A stretch of 64,000 nt of DNA from Geodermatophilus amargosae (GTDB lineage Bacteria > Actinomycetota > Actinomycetes > Mycobacteriales > Geodermatophilaceae), in the NCBI RefSeq assembly GCF_900116515.1, contig NZ_FPBA01000027.1:1-64000 (forward strand). Reading direction: 5' to 3'. This document shows, piece after piece, positions 8,111 through 17,023 of the stretch (position 1 is the first letter of the stretch; each line of letters starts with the position of its first letter). Both the position numbers and the translations under genes were made by a program. The notes beneath the pieces were generated by a model. The model saw nothing but the letters and a program-made list of their open reading frames with translations. It made no database searches and was not told where the DNA came from.

Positions 8111-8410
8111 ATGACCACCTTCTCCTCGCGCGCCGACGTGCGCACCGATGCCCCGGCCCGCTACGCCAAGCAGTTGGTCTCGCACCTGAGCCGCAAGGTC
8201 CCGTTCACCGAGGACGCCGAGGGCGCCTGGACGACGCTCGTCGGGGACGCCCGCGGCCGGATCATCATCGGCGACGACGTACTCACGTTGCGCGCCGAGG
8301 CGCCCGACGTCGAGATGTTGGACCGCATCGAGCACGCCCTCGGAAGCCGCCTCGAGCGTTTCGGTGCGCGTGCCGGCCTGACGGTCACCTGGCACCGCGA
8401 CACCCACTGA
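8111..8410 (+). CDS. DUF2218 domain protein
   Basis: 99 residues covering the whole DUF2218 family: an N-terminal ARYAKQLVSHLSRK segment, a glycine-rich middle and the C-terminal LERFGARAGLTVTWH. ATG 8111 has AGGAGG at 8100-8105. DUF2218 proteins are small cytoplasmic proteins of unknown role, often near siderophore or redox genes. The reading frame is continuous with the upstream dioxygenase remnant, but the strong ribosome site makes this an independent gene. Confidence 0.88.
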   Translation: MTTFSSRADVRTDAPARYAKQLVSHLSRKVPFTEDAEGAWTTLVGDARGRIIIGDDVLTLRAEAPDVEMLDRIEHALGSRLERFGARAGLTVTWHRDTH

Positions 8411-8507
8411 CAGCGGACGTACCGGACACGGGGTTCGCCCAGCCCGGGTCCGGGCCGAGCCGCGCCCGGCCGCATCGCACCACCCACCTACTGAGGAGGA
8501 CTCCGCC

Positions 8508-8621
8508 GTGATCGTCAACGCGATCACCTGGCACTCCATCACCCCAGGCCTCGTCGGTGGACATCTCGGCGACGGCCCTCTCCGGAGATGGCGACTCCAG
8601 TCCTGGCCGAGACGTCGGTGA
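8508..8621 (+). pseudogene. Truncated ORF with strong ribosome site
   Basis: GTG 8508 is preceded by GAGGAGGA (8493-8500), one of the best ribosome sites here, yet the frame ends after 37 codons. The first residues (VIVNAITWHSITPGL) look like the start of a normal small enzyme, then the sequence turns Arg/Trp-rich and loses coding character. It may be the 5' stub of a gene interrupted by the integrase-bearing segment that follows. Confidence 0.4.
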
Positions 8622-9019
8622 GGATCGTGGGCGCATCCGACGGCGGTGGAGGCCGTGTGGCGGGACGGCGTGTCGTCGGACCGCAGGCCGGCCGGCCCCA
8701 TCCGGTTTCGCACCCGTCATGGTCCGGCCAGCCGCCGGGGGGCGAAGGCCTGAGCGGCCTCGCGCCGACACGGATCGAGATCTGACGCGTCCCCTGTGCC
8801 ACGTCTCCGCGCGACCACTGGAGGAGGACTGGAGGACGCGGAACGACGCTCCGAGCCGCAGGACTCCGTCGTCACCGCACGTGCTCCACAGGCTGTCCGC
8901 CCGTCCACAGATCTCTGCTTCAGCAGTGATGGGCCTTCCATCTCCAGTAGGCCGTCGTCGGGGCGACTCCCGCGGCGACATGCCGGGTCCCTCGACGAGC
9001 AGCGACGAGGAGGCGGTCG
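8622..9019. other. About 400 bp with no gene before the first recombinase
   Basis: I see no convincing coding frame. The recognisable feature is the pair of TCCACAG repeats at 8885-8910, 110-135 bp before the recombinase start. The rest may be the recombinase promoter region and the left edge of the inserted segment. Confidence 0.4.
8885..8910 (+). repeat. TCCACAG direct-repeat pair upstream of recombinase 1
   Basis: TCCACAG occurs at 8885-8891 and, inside GTCCACAG, at 8903-8910, 18 bp apart. The same pair with the same 18-bp spacing occurs before the second recombinase (54881-54906). Shared position and spacing suggest a binding site for the recombinase or its accessory factor. The repeats also resemble actinobacterial DnaA boxes (TTGTCCACA), which is a possible alternative. 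Confidence 0.5.
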
Positions 9020-10222
9020 ATGGCCGGGCCACGGCGACGTCAGAAGGGCGACGGCGGGATCAGCGAGTACCGGACGAGGTCCGGCCCTCGGTTCCTGATC
9101 AAGTTCGCGGTGACCCGTGAGGACGGCACGACACGGGTCGTCCTCACGCGCGGATTCGCGAGCCGGAGAGAGGCCGGCGCGGTCCTGCGGGCGGAGATCC
9201 GCAAGGCCGAGCTGGGGGAGTGGGTCGAGCCGTCCAAGCAGCGCCTTGACGCCTACCTCGCCGAGTGGATCCAGACGCAACGCCTCAGCCCCTCAACACG
9301 GGCGTCCTACTTGAAGAACATCCGCCTGCACATCGACCCCCACCTGGGGGCACACCGGGTCGTCCGCCTGACAGGACCCATGATCGACACCTGGATGCGG
9401 ACGCTGGAAGCAGACGGCCGCGCCGACGGCCGTGGCGGTCTCTCCGCCCGGACGGTGCGCTACGTGTTCACCATCCTGCGGTCGGCCCTGGGTGACGCGG
9501 TCACGCAGGGCCGACTCGCGGTGAACCCGACCGACAGGTCCACCCCACCGACTCCGGCGCAGGCCCGCCCTCCCGAGATGCAGGCATGGACGGCGCCGGA
9601 GCTCGCCCGTTTCCTCCGCTGGGCCGACGCCCACGACGCCGACGTGGCCATGGGCTGGCGGCTGCTCGCGGCCACCGGCATGCGGCGTGGGGAGGCCCTC
9701 GCCCTGCGCTGGCGCGCCGTCCACCTGGTCGCCGAACGGATCGCGGTGCGCCGCAGCGTCGGCACGGTCAAGCGCAAGGGCGCTGGCGAGGAGTTGGTCG
9801 AGGGGCCGACCAAGACCGGTCAGTCGCGCGTCGTCGACCTCGACGCGGGCACGGTCGCGGCGCTGCGCACCTACCGCGAGGCTCGGGCGCGGGCCTCCCC
9901 AGACCTGGTCCGCGACACCGCACTGGTGCTGAGCACCCTCGACGGCACCCACCTCCACCCGGAGCGGTTCTCCCGACGCTTCACCGCGCAGGTCCTCCGA
10001 GCCCGCAAGGCACCGGGAGAGGACCAGGTGCCGGCGATCCGGCTGCACGACCTCCGCCACACCCACGCCACCTTGCTGCTGGCCGACGGCGTGCCGGTCA
10101 AGGTCGTGTCCGAACGACTGGGGCATGCGAGCGCCACGATCACGCTCACCGTCTACCAGCACGTGCACCCAGGCATGGGCCGCCAGGCCGCCGACCGCTT
10201 CGCCGCCCTGCTCGCGGGCTGA
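9020..10222 (+). CDS. Tyrosine recombinase/integrase (intact copy)
   Basis: 400 residues: an AP2-like arm-binding N-terminus (about 1-60), a core-binding domain (about 75-165) and a catalytic domain with all expected residues: Arg222 in TGMRRGE, Lys265 in GPTKTGQ, His343 and Arg346 in HDLRH, His369 in LGHAS and nucleophile Tyr379 in TVYQHVHP. ATG 9020 was chosen because homology with the copy at 55024 begins there. The class serves actinobacterial integrative elements and prophages. No excisionase, replication or conjugation gene is seen beside it, so it may be a solitary or remnant module. Confidence 0.93.
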   Translation: MAGPRRRQKGDGGISEYRTRSGPRFLIKFAVTREDGTTRVVLTRGFASRREAGAVLRAEIRKAELGEWVEPSKQRLDAYLAEWIQTQRLSPSTRASYLKNIRLHIDPHLGAHRVVRLTGPMIDTWMRTLEADGRADGRGGLSARTVRYVFTILRSALGDAVTQGRLAVNPTDRSTPPTPAQARPPEMQAWTAPELARFLRWADAHDADVAMGWRLLAATGMRRGEALALRWRAVHLVAERIAVRRSVGTVKRKGAGEELVEGPTKTGQSRVVDLDAGTVAALRTYREARARASPDLVRDTALVLSTLDGTHLHPERFSRRFTAQVLRARKAPGEDQVPAIRLHDLRHTHATLLLADGVPVKVVSERLGHASATITLTVYQHVHPGMGRQAADRFAALLAG

Positions 10223-10238
10223 CCGGGTGCGATAGGTG

Positions 10239-10355
10239 TCAAATAGGTATCACGAAGCCCTTGTGCCCCTGAGACGGAGCCGCCCCGGGCCTCTGACCTG
10301 CAGAGACACCGGGGCGATGCTGTGTCCGAGGGGCGACTCGCCACATTCGCACACG
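10239..10355 (+). repeat. Post-integrase structured element, copy 1
   Basis: This 117-bp stretch begins 16 bases after the recombinase stop and is shared with 22620-22737 and 56243-56360. It has a TCAAA-N4-GTATCACG box, a nested hairpin (outer arms CGCCCCGG 10281-10288 and CCGGGGCG 10309-10316, inner CTCTG-ACCTG-CAGAG), and an invariant TGTGTCCGAGGGGCGAC (10321-10337) followed by a CACAT-CGCACACG tail. The hairpin could be the terminator and the invariant 17-mer a recombination core. Confidence 0.75.
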
Positions 10356-10475
10356 ACCTCCGGTCCTCGCTTCGCAAGGCGTTCAGGTGGAGGTGGTCCG
10401 GCCGGACTCGAGACAGCGGCCTCGCGCAGCGGGGCCTCGGCTGCGTACCGGCCCCGGACGTCGACACCGACGAGG

Positions 10476-12185
10476 TCACGCGGGTGCGTACAGCCTGAAC
10501 ATCGAGCCGAGGTGGTCGAGCACGGGTTGAGCGGTGGCAGGCTGGCTGCGGAAGGCGACGTAGCCGTCGGGTCGCACCAGGTACAGCGATTCGGCCGCGG
10601 CTGCATAGCGCTGGTGGGCGTCGCGGTCCGGGTCGAGAACCACGTCGACGTCGTCCAGGTGCTCGGGCCTCCGGTCGCCGGGGACCACGATCCAGGCGCG
10701 GACGTCGTCGCCGAGGGCGGCGCGCACCCGCCGGGCGGTCGCGGCCATCCGCCGGTATCCGGCGTCGGTCGCGGCGGGACCGTCGAACAGCAGCAGCGTG
10801 GAGTGCGTGCCCCGGAAGAGGTCGAAGAGGCGCGTCGGCGCGCCGTTGCCGCCGGAACGCACCTCGGCGTCCGGTGCACGGTCGCCGGCGCGCGGGCCGT
10901 GCCGGAAGCGGACGGCGTCGACCACGCCGGCCGCCTCCCCGTCACCGGTGTGCTCTCCGGTGGCCGCCTCGCCGGCCAGCGAGCAGCCCCGGTAGCCCAC
11001 ACGGAGTTCTGCCACGCCGTCGAGGAGCCGGTTGCGGACGACTGCCAGCCGCAAGGCCGGCACGAGGACGCGGTTCCGGAGGAAGGTCATGGCGGGGTGG
11101 GGGGAGAAGAAGGCGCTGTGGCCGAGGTCGCTGCTGGTGAGGACCGCGCGGGCGACCGGCATCCGCTCCTCCTGGTACGTGTCCAGGAGGGCGTGGCCCG
11201 CCCGTCCTCGGAGGACGGCGTCGAGCTTCCAGCCGAGGTTGTAGGCGTCCTGGATGCCGGTGTTCATGCCCTGCCCGCCGGCGGGGCTGTGGACGTGGGC
11301 GGCGTCGCCGGCCAGCAGCACCCGGCCTGCCCGGTAGCGGTCCACGATGGCGACGCGGGGGCTGAAGTCGGACAGCCACGTGGCGTCGTGCAGCCGCACG
11401 TGCCCGAAGCCGCGTTCGGCGAACAGGCGCTGGAACAGCTCCAGGGACGCCGTCTCGAGGTTCCCGGAGGCGTCGGGCCGGACACTGGCCTGCACCTGCC
11501 AGGTCCCGCTCCCGTCGAGCGGATCGGCGGCCAGGTACCCGTCGTCGTCGAACCAGGCGAAGGACGAGCCGTCGGCCGGCAGGCCCTCGATCCGGACGTC
11601 GCCGAGGACGAAGTGCTCCTCGTGGCTCGCGCCGCGCATCGCGATGCCGGTCAGTGTCCGCACCCGGCTGCTCCCGCCGTCAGAGCCGACCACGAAGGCG
11701 GCCCGGATCTCCTCGGGCGCGCCGGTGGTGGAGTCGACGACCGTGCCGGTGACACCGTCGGCATCCTGGTCGATGCCGACCAGCTCGCGGCCGAGCTCCA
11801 CGGTGCCGCCGAGCGCCGCCAGCCGGTCCCTCAGCACCTGCTCGGTCCGCCACTGCGGCAGCACGACCAGGTTCGGGTACGGGACCCCGGGCTGCGGTGG
11901 GCGTGCGGGGAGGTCCAGGTCCAGGGCGAGCCGCCCGCCTGAGTACAGGCGCACGTGGTGGTGGGTCCGGCCGGCGGCGAGGGCGGCCCCGGCGATCCCC
12001 AGGTCGTCGAAGACCTCGAGGCTGCGCGGTTGCAGGCCCTTGCCCCGGGACCGGGTGTGGTGCGTCGCGGCCCGGTCGACGACCCGGCAGTCGACGCCGC
12101 GGCGGCGCAGGTCGCAGGCCAGCGTGAGCCCGGTCGGGCCGGCGCCGACGACGAGGACGTCCGTGTCGGTGGTCACGGTGGTCAC
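10476..12185 (-). CDS. FAD-dependent aromatic monooxygenase with C-terminal thioredoxin-like domain
   Basis: 569 residues with a class A flavoprotein hydroxylase layout: GAGPTGLTLA dinucleotide-binding motif near the N-terminus, the GDAAHVHSPAGGQGMN motif near residue 285 and a C-terminal thioredoxin-like domain of the phenol-hydroxylase type. It would hydroxylate an aromatic or polyketide substrate with NAD(P)H and oxygen in the cytoplasm. GTG 12185 overlaps the stop of the upstream NmrA gene by four bases (GTGA), indicating translational coupling. The substrate is unknown. Confidence 0.9.
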   Translation of the reverse strand: MTTVTTDTDVLVVGAGPTGLTLACDLRRRGVDCRVVDRAATHHTRSRGKGLQPRSLEVFDDLGIAGAALAAGRTHHHVRLYSGGRLALDLDLPARPPQPGVPYPNLVVLPQWRTEQVLRDRLAALGGTVELGRELVGIDQDADGVTGTVVDSTTGAPEEIRAAFVVGSDGGSSRVRTLTGIAMRGASHEEHFVLGDVRIEGLPADGSSFAWFDDDGYLAADPLDGSGTWQVQASVRPDASGNLETASLELFQRLFAERGFGHVRLHDATWLSDFSPRVAIVDRYRAGRVLLAGDAAHVHSPAGGQGMNTGIQDAYNLGWKLDAVLRGRAGHALLDTYQEERMPVARAVLTSSDLGHSAFFSPHPAMTFLRNRVLVPALRLAVVRNRLLDGVAELRVGYRGCSLAGEAATGEHTGDGEAAGVVDAVRFRHGPRAGDRAPDAEVRSGGNGAPTRLFDLFRGTHSTLLLFDGPAATDAGYRRMAATARRVRAALGDDVRAWIVVPGDRRPEHLDDVDVVLDPDRDAHQRYAAAAESLYLVRPDGYVAFRSQPATAQPVLDHLGSMFRLYAPA

Positions 12186-12970
12186 CGGGCCTGGAGCCGG
12201 TGCGAGGGCCGGCTGTCGAGGAACTCCCGCCAGGTGCGACCACCGGCGGGGTTGCCGGGGACGAGGTTCGCGCCGGCCCGCAGGGCGGCGGCGGACGCGC
12301 CCGGCACAGTGACTTCCAGGACCGGCCGTCGACGCGGTGTCCCGCGGAGGCGGTCCCGGACGAGGTCGACCACGGAGAACACCTCCGGTCCGCCCAGGTC
12401 GGGCAGCCTGCCTGCCGGCCCCGACGCCACGGCGCCGGCCAGTCGCCGGGCGACCTCGTCCACGTCGATGGACTGGACCCGCCACCCGCGCGGCACGGGG
12501 ATGACCGGGAGAGCGGTCAGGCGGTCGAGCAGCTGCAGCACGAACGGGTGGAACTGCGTGGTGCGCAGGACGGTCCACGGCAGCCCGGAGCGGATGACCG
12601 CCTGCTCGGCGGCCTGCTTGGACCGGTAGTACTCCGTCGGGATGCGGTCGATCCCGGCGATGGAGACGTGGACGACGTGCGGTCGGCCGGCGTCGCGCGC
12701 GGCCTCCAACAGCCGCGCCGTCCCCTCCACGTCGACCGCCCGGGACCTCCGCGGGTCCGTGGCGCAGTGCACGATCGCGGACGTCCCGGCCACCGCCTCG
12801 GCGAGGCCGAATCCGGTGCGCAGGTCCGCTACGAACACGCCGGCGTCGGGCACCGGCGGTGCGGCCGCGCTGCGGCTCAGGATCCGCACCGTGTGGCCGT
12901 CGGCCGCCAGGGCACGGACCACGCGGCGCCCGAGCTGTCCGGTGCCGCCGGTGACGAGCACGCTGGTCAT
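12182..12970 (-). CDS. NmrA-like NAD(P)-binding protein
   Basis: 262 residues with TGGTGQLGRRV at the N-terminus (glycine-rich nucleotide-binding loop), a YxxxK-like YYRSK segment near residue 115 and a C-terminal half typical of atypical SDRs. It may be a reductase or redox sensor that works with the coupled FAD monooxygenase. ATG 12970 follows GAAGGGGA. The upstream region contains a CCGTCAA heptamer facing this gene, fitting control by the neighbouring SARP. Confidence 0.85.
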   Translation of the reverse strand: MTSVLVTGGTGQLGRRVVRALAADGHTVRILSRSAAAPPVPDAGVFVADLRTGFGLAEAVAGTSAIVHCATDPRRSRAVDVEGTARLLEAARDAGRPHVVHVSIAGIDRIPTEYYRSKQAAEQAVIRSGLPWTVLRTTQFHPFVLQLLDRLTALPVIPVPRGWRVQSIDVDEVARRLAGAVASGPAGRLPDLGGPEVFSVVDLVRDRLRGTPRRRPVLEVTVPGASAAALRAGANLVPGNPAGGRTWREFLDSRPSHRLQAR

Positions 12971-13023
12971 CGCACATCCCCTTCGTCAGGCTGGGTTGTC
13001 GGGGAAAGCGTCGCCGCCGGGCC

Positions 13024-13073
13024 TTGACGGTCGGTTGCCTCGGCGCACGGGCGCGGCGTCAAACAGGCGTCAA
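13024..13073. promoter_or_regulatory. SARP-type heptamer repeats between NmrA and GNAT genes
   Basis: GCGTCAA occurs at 13056-13062 and again at 13067-13073, exactly 11 bp apart, reading toward the GNAT gene 50 bp downstream. On the other strand CCGTCAA (13030 down to 13024) reads toward the NmrA gene 54 bp away, with a degenerate GAGGCAA 11 bp upstream of it. Heptamer direct repeats at 11-bp phase are the known operator form of SARP regulators; the SARP gene lies 450 bp away. Confidence 0.65.
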
Positions 13074-13122
13074 GGGCGGCCTGCGCACCCTCGGCCGACA
13101 GTCGAACGGGCCGGGAGGGGCG

Positions 13123-13560
13123 ATGACGGCGACACCACGCGGTTCACCGGCCGGGATCGTCTTCCGGCGGCTCGACGCGGACCCCGAGCGCCGACGGGCC
13201 GCACGGCTGCTGCCGGACTGCGGTCTCGACGACCACGACTCGGCCTGCGTCTGGTACGGCCTGTGCGACCTGACCGCGACGGAGGACGCCTGCCTCGCAG
13301 GGGTGGCGGTGGTCCGCTCCGTCGGACGGGCCACGGCCCGGTTGTGCGGTCTCGCCGTGGCGGCGGCCTACCGGGACCCTTCCCTCGGACGCCGGCTGGT
13401 GTGCGAGGTCGCCGATGCACTGCGGGCGTCGGGCGTCGAGGAGCTCACCGCCCCGCCGGCCCCCGACCGCCGGGTCGCCGCGCTGCTCGCCCGGACCGGT
13501 TTCGTCCCGTGCGAGCAGGATCAGACGTCCGGGGCGGGGTGGTCGCAGCTCCCGCTGTGA
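13123..13560 (+). CDS. GNAT-family N-acetyltransferase-like protein
   Basis: 145 residues with the GNAT core order: a beta strand around ARLCGLAV, a degenerate acetyl-CoA loop (YRDPSLGRRLV in place of RxxGxG/A) and the C-terminal VAALLARTGFVPCE helix-strand. ATG 13123 follows GGGAGGGG. The acceptor is unknown. It is convergent with the SARP gene, the two overlapping by 40 bp at their 3' ends, and the promoter carries 11-bp-phased GCGTCAA repeats. Confidence 0.75.
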   Translation: MTATPRGSPAGIVFRRLDADPERRRAARLLPDCGLDDHDSACVWYGLCDLTATEDACLAGVAVVRSVGRATARLCGLAVAAAYRDPSLGRRLVCEVADALRASGVEELTAPPAPDRRVAALLARTGFVPCEQDQTSGAGWSQLPL

Positions 13561-16500
13561 CGGCAGATCGCGGCCGTGTGGCAGGTCTCGAGGGCGCGAC
13601 GCACCAGCATGACGGACCCCTGCTCGCGCGCGACGGCGACTGCCCGCCGGAGAGCGCCGTGGGCCTCCTCGGACCGCGGTGGCGTCAGCGCGGCCAGGCA
13701 CAGCGCCCGCAGGCGGTGCAACTCGGACTCGTAGGAGCGCTCACCGGTGCGCGCGACCCGGGCCAGCGCGTCGTCGAGCAGGCGCAGCGCCTCGACGGGC
13801 TGGTCATCGCACAGGTGCGCCTCGGCGAGCAGGCCGAGGCCCCACCCGACCAGGTGCTGCGTGCCGCCGGCCTCGACCCGCGCGAGGTGCCCGCGAAGGG
13901 CGGGGATCGCGGACGCCGGATCACCCTCGATCGCGTGCACCCAGCTCGACACCACCGCCGCGTACCCGGCCGGCCAGGGCAGGTGCCAGCGCTCCACCAG
14001 CTCCAGGACCTCGGTGGCCCACGCGCGCGCCGCCGGAGCGTCGCGGCGCATGGCGGAGACGAGGGCAGCTCCGGTGAGCGTGAGGGCCTGCGCGAAGGGG
14101 GTCCCGGCGCGTGACTCCCCGACGGCCGTCGCCAGCAGCTCGATCCCCGCGTCCGGCTCGTCGAGGGACGTCAGAACCGCGGCCAGCTGCAACTGCAGCA
14201 CGATCCTCGGCGGCAGGAATTCGCGGCCGTCAACCGGATCGGCCATCTGCAGGCCCTGCTCGAGGTGGTCCCTGGCGGCGGCCAGCCGGCCCTGGGACCA
14301 CAGGGTGCGACCCAGGGCCAGGTGACTCACGACGACGGCGGCCGGGTCGTCGCTGTTCCTGGCGATATCGAGCATGACCTCGGCCAGGTTGGCGGCGACC
14401 GCGTGGTCGGCCCGGGCGAAGGCCACCTCGTACAGGCTGCGGTTGGCGGCCAGCAGGGCCGTGGTGTCGCCGAGATGGTCGGCCAGCTCACGGGCTCGGG
14501 TGAAGTGGACCCGTGCGTGCTGGCAGCCGCTGCCGTGCAGCTGGACGAGCAACGTGCCGAGACGCATGTGGACGGCCAGCTCGGAGGCGCTGCGCCCGGT
14601 GGTCGGCGCCGCGGTGGCCAGGAGGTCGAGGCTGCGGCGCAGCTGCTGCTCGGCCTCCTCGTGGGCGAAGGTGTCGAGGCACAGCTCCGCCGCCGCGATG
14701 ACGTGGGGGATCGCCTGCTCGGCGCCGACCACCGGTGCGGCCAGCCACCAGTGCTGGGCCAGCTGCAGGACGTGGTCGGCGTCGTCGCCGCGGTGGTCGA
14801 GCAGGGCCTGTCCAACGCGGGCGTGCAGCCGGGCCCGGCGGGCGCGGCTGATCTCGCCGTAGATGGCCTCGCGGATCAGCGCGTGTGCGAAACGGAAACG
14901 GCCCACCGTCGCGGGGTCCTCGACGACCAGGCCGGCGGACACGGTCAGCTCCACGGCGGCGAGCGCGTCGTCGTCGTCCACCCCGGTCACGGCGCGGACG
15001 ACGTCGAGGTCGAACTCCTGACCGATCACCGCCGCGACCAGCAGCACGGTGCGGGTCTGGTCGGGGAGCCGGCTCAGGCGTCGGCGGAGGACGTCGCGTA
15101 CGCCGGCGGGGACCTGCTGCGCGACCAGCGCCGCCGCCTCGCCCGGAGTCCGCTCCGGCCAGCCGCTGGTGCCGAGCAGGCGCAGCACCTCGAGGACGAA
15201 GAACGGGTTGCCGCCGGTGCGGTCGCTGACCAGCCGCGCCAGCTCGTCGTCGGGGTCCGTGCCGGCGTGCGACGCCATGACCCGGGCCACGTCGGCGACC
15301 TCCAGTCCGGCCAGCTCCAGCCGGTCCACCGGCGCCGTGCGGGCCAGCTCGGCGAGGGTGTCGGCGAGCGGCTCCCCGGCGTCGAGGTCCCGGTCCCGGT
15401 ACGTCGCCAGCACCACGACGGGTGCGTCGGCCAGCGTCGTGGCGAGGTGACTCAGCAGCCGGTGGGAGGCGACGTCCGCCCATTGCAGGTCGTCGAGGAC
15501 CACCAGCAGGCGTCGGCCGGAGGCCAGGTCCTTCAGCGCCGCGGTGGCCACCTGGCAGAGCCGGAAGCGGGTCGCCTCGGGGTCGACCACCGGTGCGGGC
15601 GGCCGGGAGCTGCCGTCCGCCAGTTCCGGCAGGATGGGCGCCAGCTCGACGGCGGCGGGGCCCAGCCCGGCGCCCGGCACTCCGGGCGTCCCGTCGCCCA
15701 GCAGGCTCCGGAGCACCTGCGTCCACGGCCAGAACGGCGGAGCCCCGGCGTCCTGGTCGCTGCGCCCCCAGCCCACCGCCATGCCGGATGCGCGGGCGCG
15801 CCGCGCCGCCTCCTCGGCCAGCCTCGTCTTGCCGATCCCGGGCTCGCCGGCCACCAGGACGATCCGCCCCCGGCCGGTCGCCGTCCCGGCCAGCGCCTCG
15901 TCGACCACCCGCAGGTCCGCGTCGCGTCCGACCAGGCCGCTGAGCGCGGCAACGACGTCCGCGGCCTCGACGGCGGCGCACGACACGCCCTGCGTCGGGG
16001 CGGGAGCCGCCCCTGGGGTGCTCCCGTCGTCGGCGGCAGCCACCGTCCAGTCCAGGCTCGGGGCCTGGCGGAGGACGTCCCGTTCGAGGTCGCGGAGCGC
16101 CTGGCCGGGGTCCAGGCCGAGCTCCTCGCGCAGCTGCACGCGGAACAGCTGGTAGCTCTGCAGGGCCTCGGCCTGCCGCCCGCAGCGGTAGAGGGCGGTC
16201 ATGCGCAGACCCTGGAGGCGCTCCCGAAACGGGTGCTCACCGGTCAGCTGCTCGAGCTCGGCGACGATCCGGGCGTGCCGGCCGATGCGGAGCTCGGCGC
16301 TCAGCCGGTCCTCCAGCGCGGTCAGCCGGAGGTCCTCCAACCGGGCCCGCTCGGCCCGGACGAACGGGGCATCGGCGAAGTCGGCCAGGACCGGCCCGCG
16401 CCACAGTCCGAGTGCCGCCTCCAGCGTCTCCGCCGCGCGCGGTGCCTCCCCCTGGTGCAGGAGGTCGTGTCCGGCCCGCGCGAGGGTCTCGAAGCGCGCG

Positions 16501-16811
16501 GCGTCGAGGTCGTCGGGGCCCACCACGATGCGGTAGCCCGGCGCCTGGTTCACGATCACCGTCGCGGGCGCCCCGGGTGCGCGCTGCGGTTCCAGCAGCC
16601 GGCGCAGGTGGGAGACGTACGCCTGCACCGAGGCGAGGGCCTGCGGCGGCGCGTGCGGGCCCCACAGCTCCTCGACCAGCCGGTCGAGCGGGACCACCGT
16701 GCCGGCATGGAGCAGCAGGATCGCGAGGACGGCGCGCTGCTTGGGCCGCCCGAGGGCCAGCGGCCGCCCCGCGTCGAGGACCTGCAGCGGTCCGAGGACG
16801 TTGAACTGCAC
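13521..16811 (-). CDS. SARP (AfsR-like) regulator with BTAD and AAA ATPase (SARP-1)
   Basis: 1096 residues: an OmpR-type winged helix (about 1-95) and BTAD helical domain (about 100-245) forming the SARP module, then an ATPase with Walker A GEPGIGKT at 322-329 and a Walker B near 440, then a long helical repeat C-terminus. SARPs activate promoters containing 11-bp-phased heptamers; the ATPase part usually gates activity. The closest candidate sites are at 13024-13073 and 16911-16940. It probably controls the flanking FAD enzyme operons, a small specialised-metabolism or redox set. The ligand is unknown. Confidence 0.9.
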   Translation of the reverse strand: MQFNVLGPLQVLDAGRPLALGRPKQRAVLAILLLHAGTVVPLDRLVEELWGPHAPPQALASVQAYVSHLRRLLEPQRAPGAPATVIVNQAPGYRIVVGPDDLDAARFETLARAGHDLLHQGEAPRAAETLEAALGLWRGPVLADFADAPFVRAERARLEDLRLTALEDRLSAELRIGRHARIVAELEQLTGEHPFRERLQGLRMTALYRCGRQAEALQSYQLFRVQLREELGLDPGQALRDLERDVLRQAPSLDWTVAAADDGSTPGAAPAPTQGVSCAAVEAADVVAALSGLVGRDADLRVVDEALAGTATGRGRIVLVAGEPGIGKTRLAEEAARRARASGMAVGWGRSDQDAGAPPFWPWTQVLRSLLGDGTPGVPGAGLGPAAVELAPILPELADGSSRPPAPVVDPEATRFRLCQVATAALKDLASGRRLLVVLDDLQWADVASHRLLSHLATTLADAPVVVLATYRDRDLDAGEPLADTLAELARTAPVDRLELAGLEVADVARVMASHAGTDPDDELARLVSDRTGGNPFFVLEVLRLLGTSGWPERTPGEAAALVAQQVPAGVRDVLRRRLSRLPDQTRTVLLVAAVIGQEFDLDVVRAVTGVDDDDALAAVELTVSAGLVVEDPATVGRFRFAHALIREAIYGEISRARRARLHARVGQALLDHRGDDADHVLQLAQHWWLAAPVVGAEQAIPHVIAAAELCLDTFAHEEAEQQLRRSLDLLATAAPTTGRSASELAVHMRLGTLLVQLHGSGCQHARVHFTRARELADHLGDTTALLAANRSLYEVAFARADHAVAANLAEVMLDIARNSDDPAAVVVSHLALGRTLWSQGRLAAARDHLEQGLQMADPVDGREFLPPRIVLQLQLAAVLTSLDEPDAGIELLATAVGESRAGTPFAQALTLTGAALVSAMRRDAPAARAWATEVLELVERWHLPWPAGYAAVVSSWVHAIEGDPASAIPALRGHLARVEAGGTQHLVGWGLGLLAEAHLCDDQPVEALRLLDDALARVARTGERSYESELHRLRALCLAALTPPRSEEAHGALRRAVAVAREQGSVMLVRRALETCHTAAICRHSGSCDHPAPDV

Positions 16812-16910
16812 CGCACACCTGCCTCTCCGGCGCCCGCCGTGCTCGCCGTCGGGCCATCCTGCCCCGCGGCGGCCCGATCCCGGCCCCCTGTCGTCGCCGC
16901 GTTCCGGGTG

Positions 16911-16940
16911 CCGTCAAGCGGATGCCCCGGATCCGTCAAG
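16911..16940 (+). promoter_or_regulatory. CCGTCAAG direct repeats in the SARP-1/membrane operon promoter region
   Basis: CCGTCAAG occurs at 16911-16918 and 16933-16940, 22 bp apart, which is twice the 11-bp SARP phase. They read toward the operon starting at 17024 (84 bp away) and lie 100 bp from the divergent SARP-1 start. The core matches the GTCAA heptamers at 13024-13073. Confidence 0.5.
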
Positions 16941-17023
16941 GGCCGGGCCCGACGGTCTCCCCGGGACGTCGGTGAGCCGGCCCCCGTGCACCGATCGGAT
17001 CCCTTCCTCTCCCGGAGGCCCGC

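Noticed and set aside
7829..8410. A single 193-residue protein covering the dioxygenase fragment and DUF2218
   Set aside because: AGGAGG and ATG 8111 stand exactly at the start of the DUF2218 domain; the part before is a decayed fragment read through by chance.
8885..8910. A replication origin based on DnaA-like TCCACA boxes
   Set aside because: Only two boxes are present, no AT-rich region or dnaA/dnaN/parAB gene is nearby, and the same pair occurs before the other recombinase.
10321..10337. TGTGTCCGAGGGGCGAC as the 3' end of a tRNA gene used as attachment site
   Set aside because: It recalls the reverse complement of some tRNA 3' ends, but no anticodon arm, D arm or CCA-side pairing can be folded around any of the three copies.
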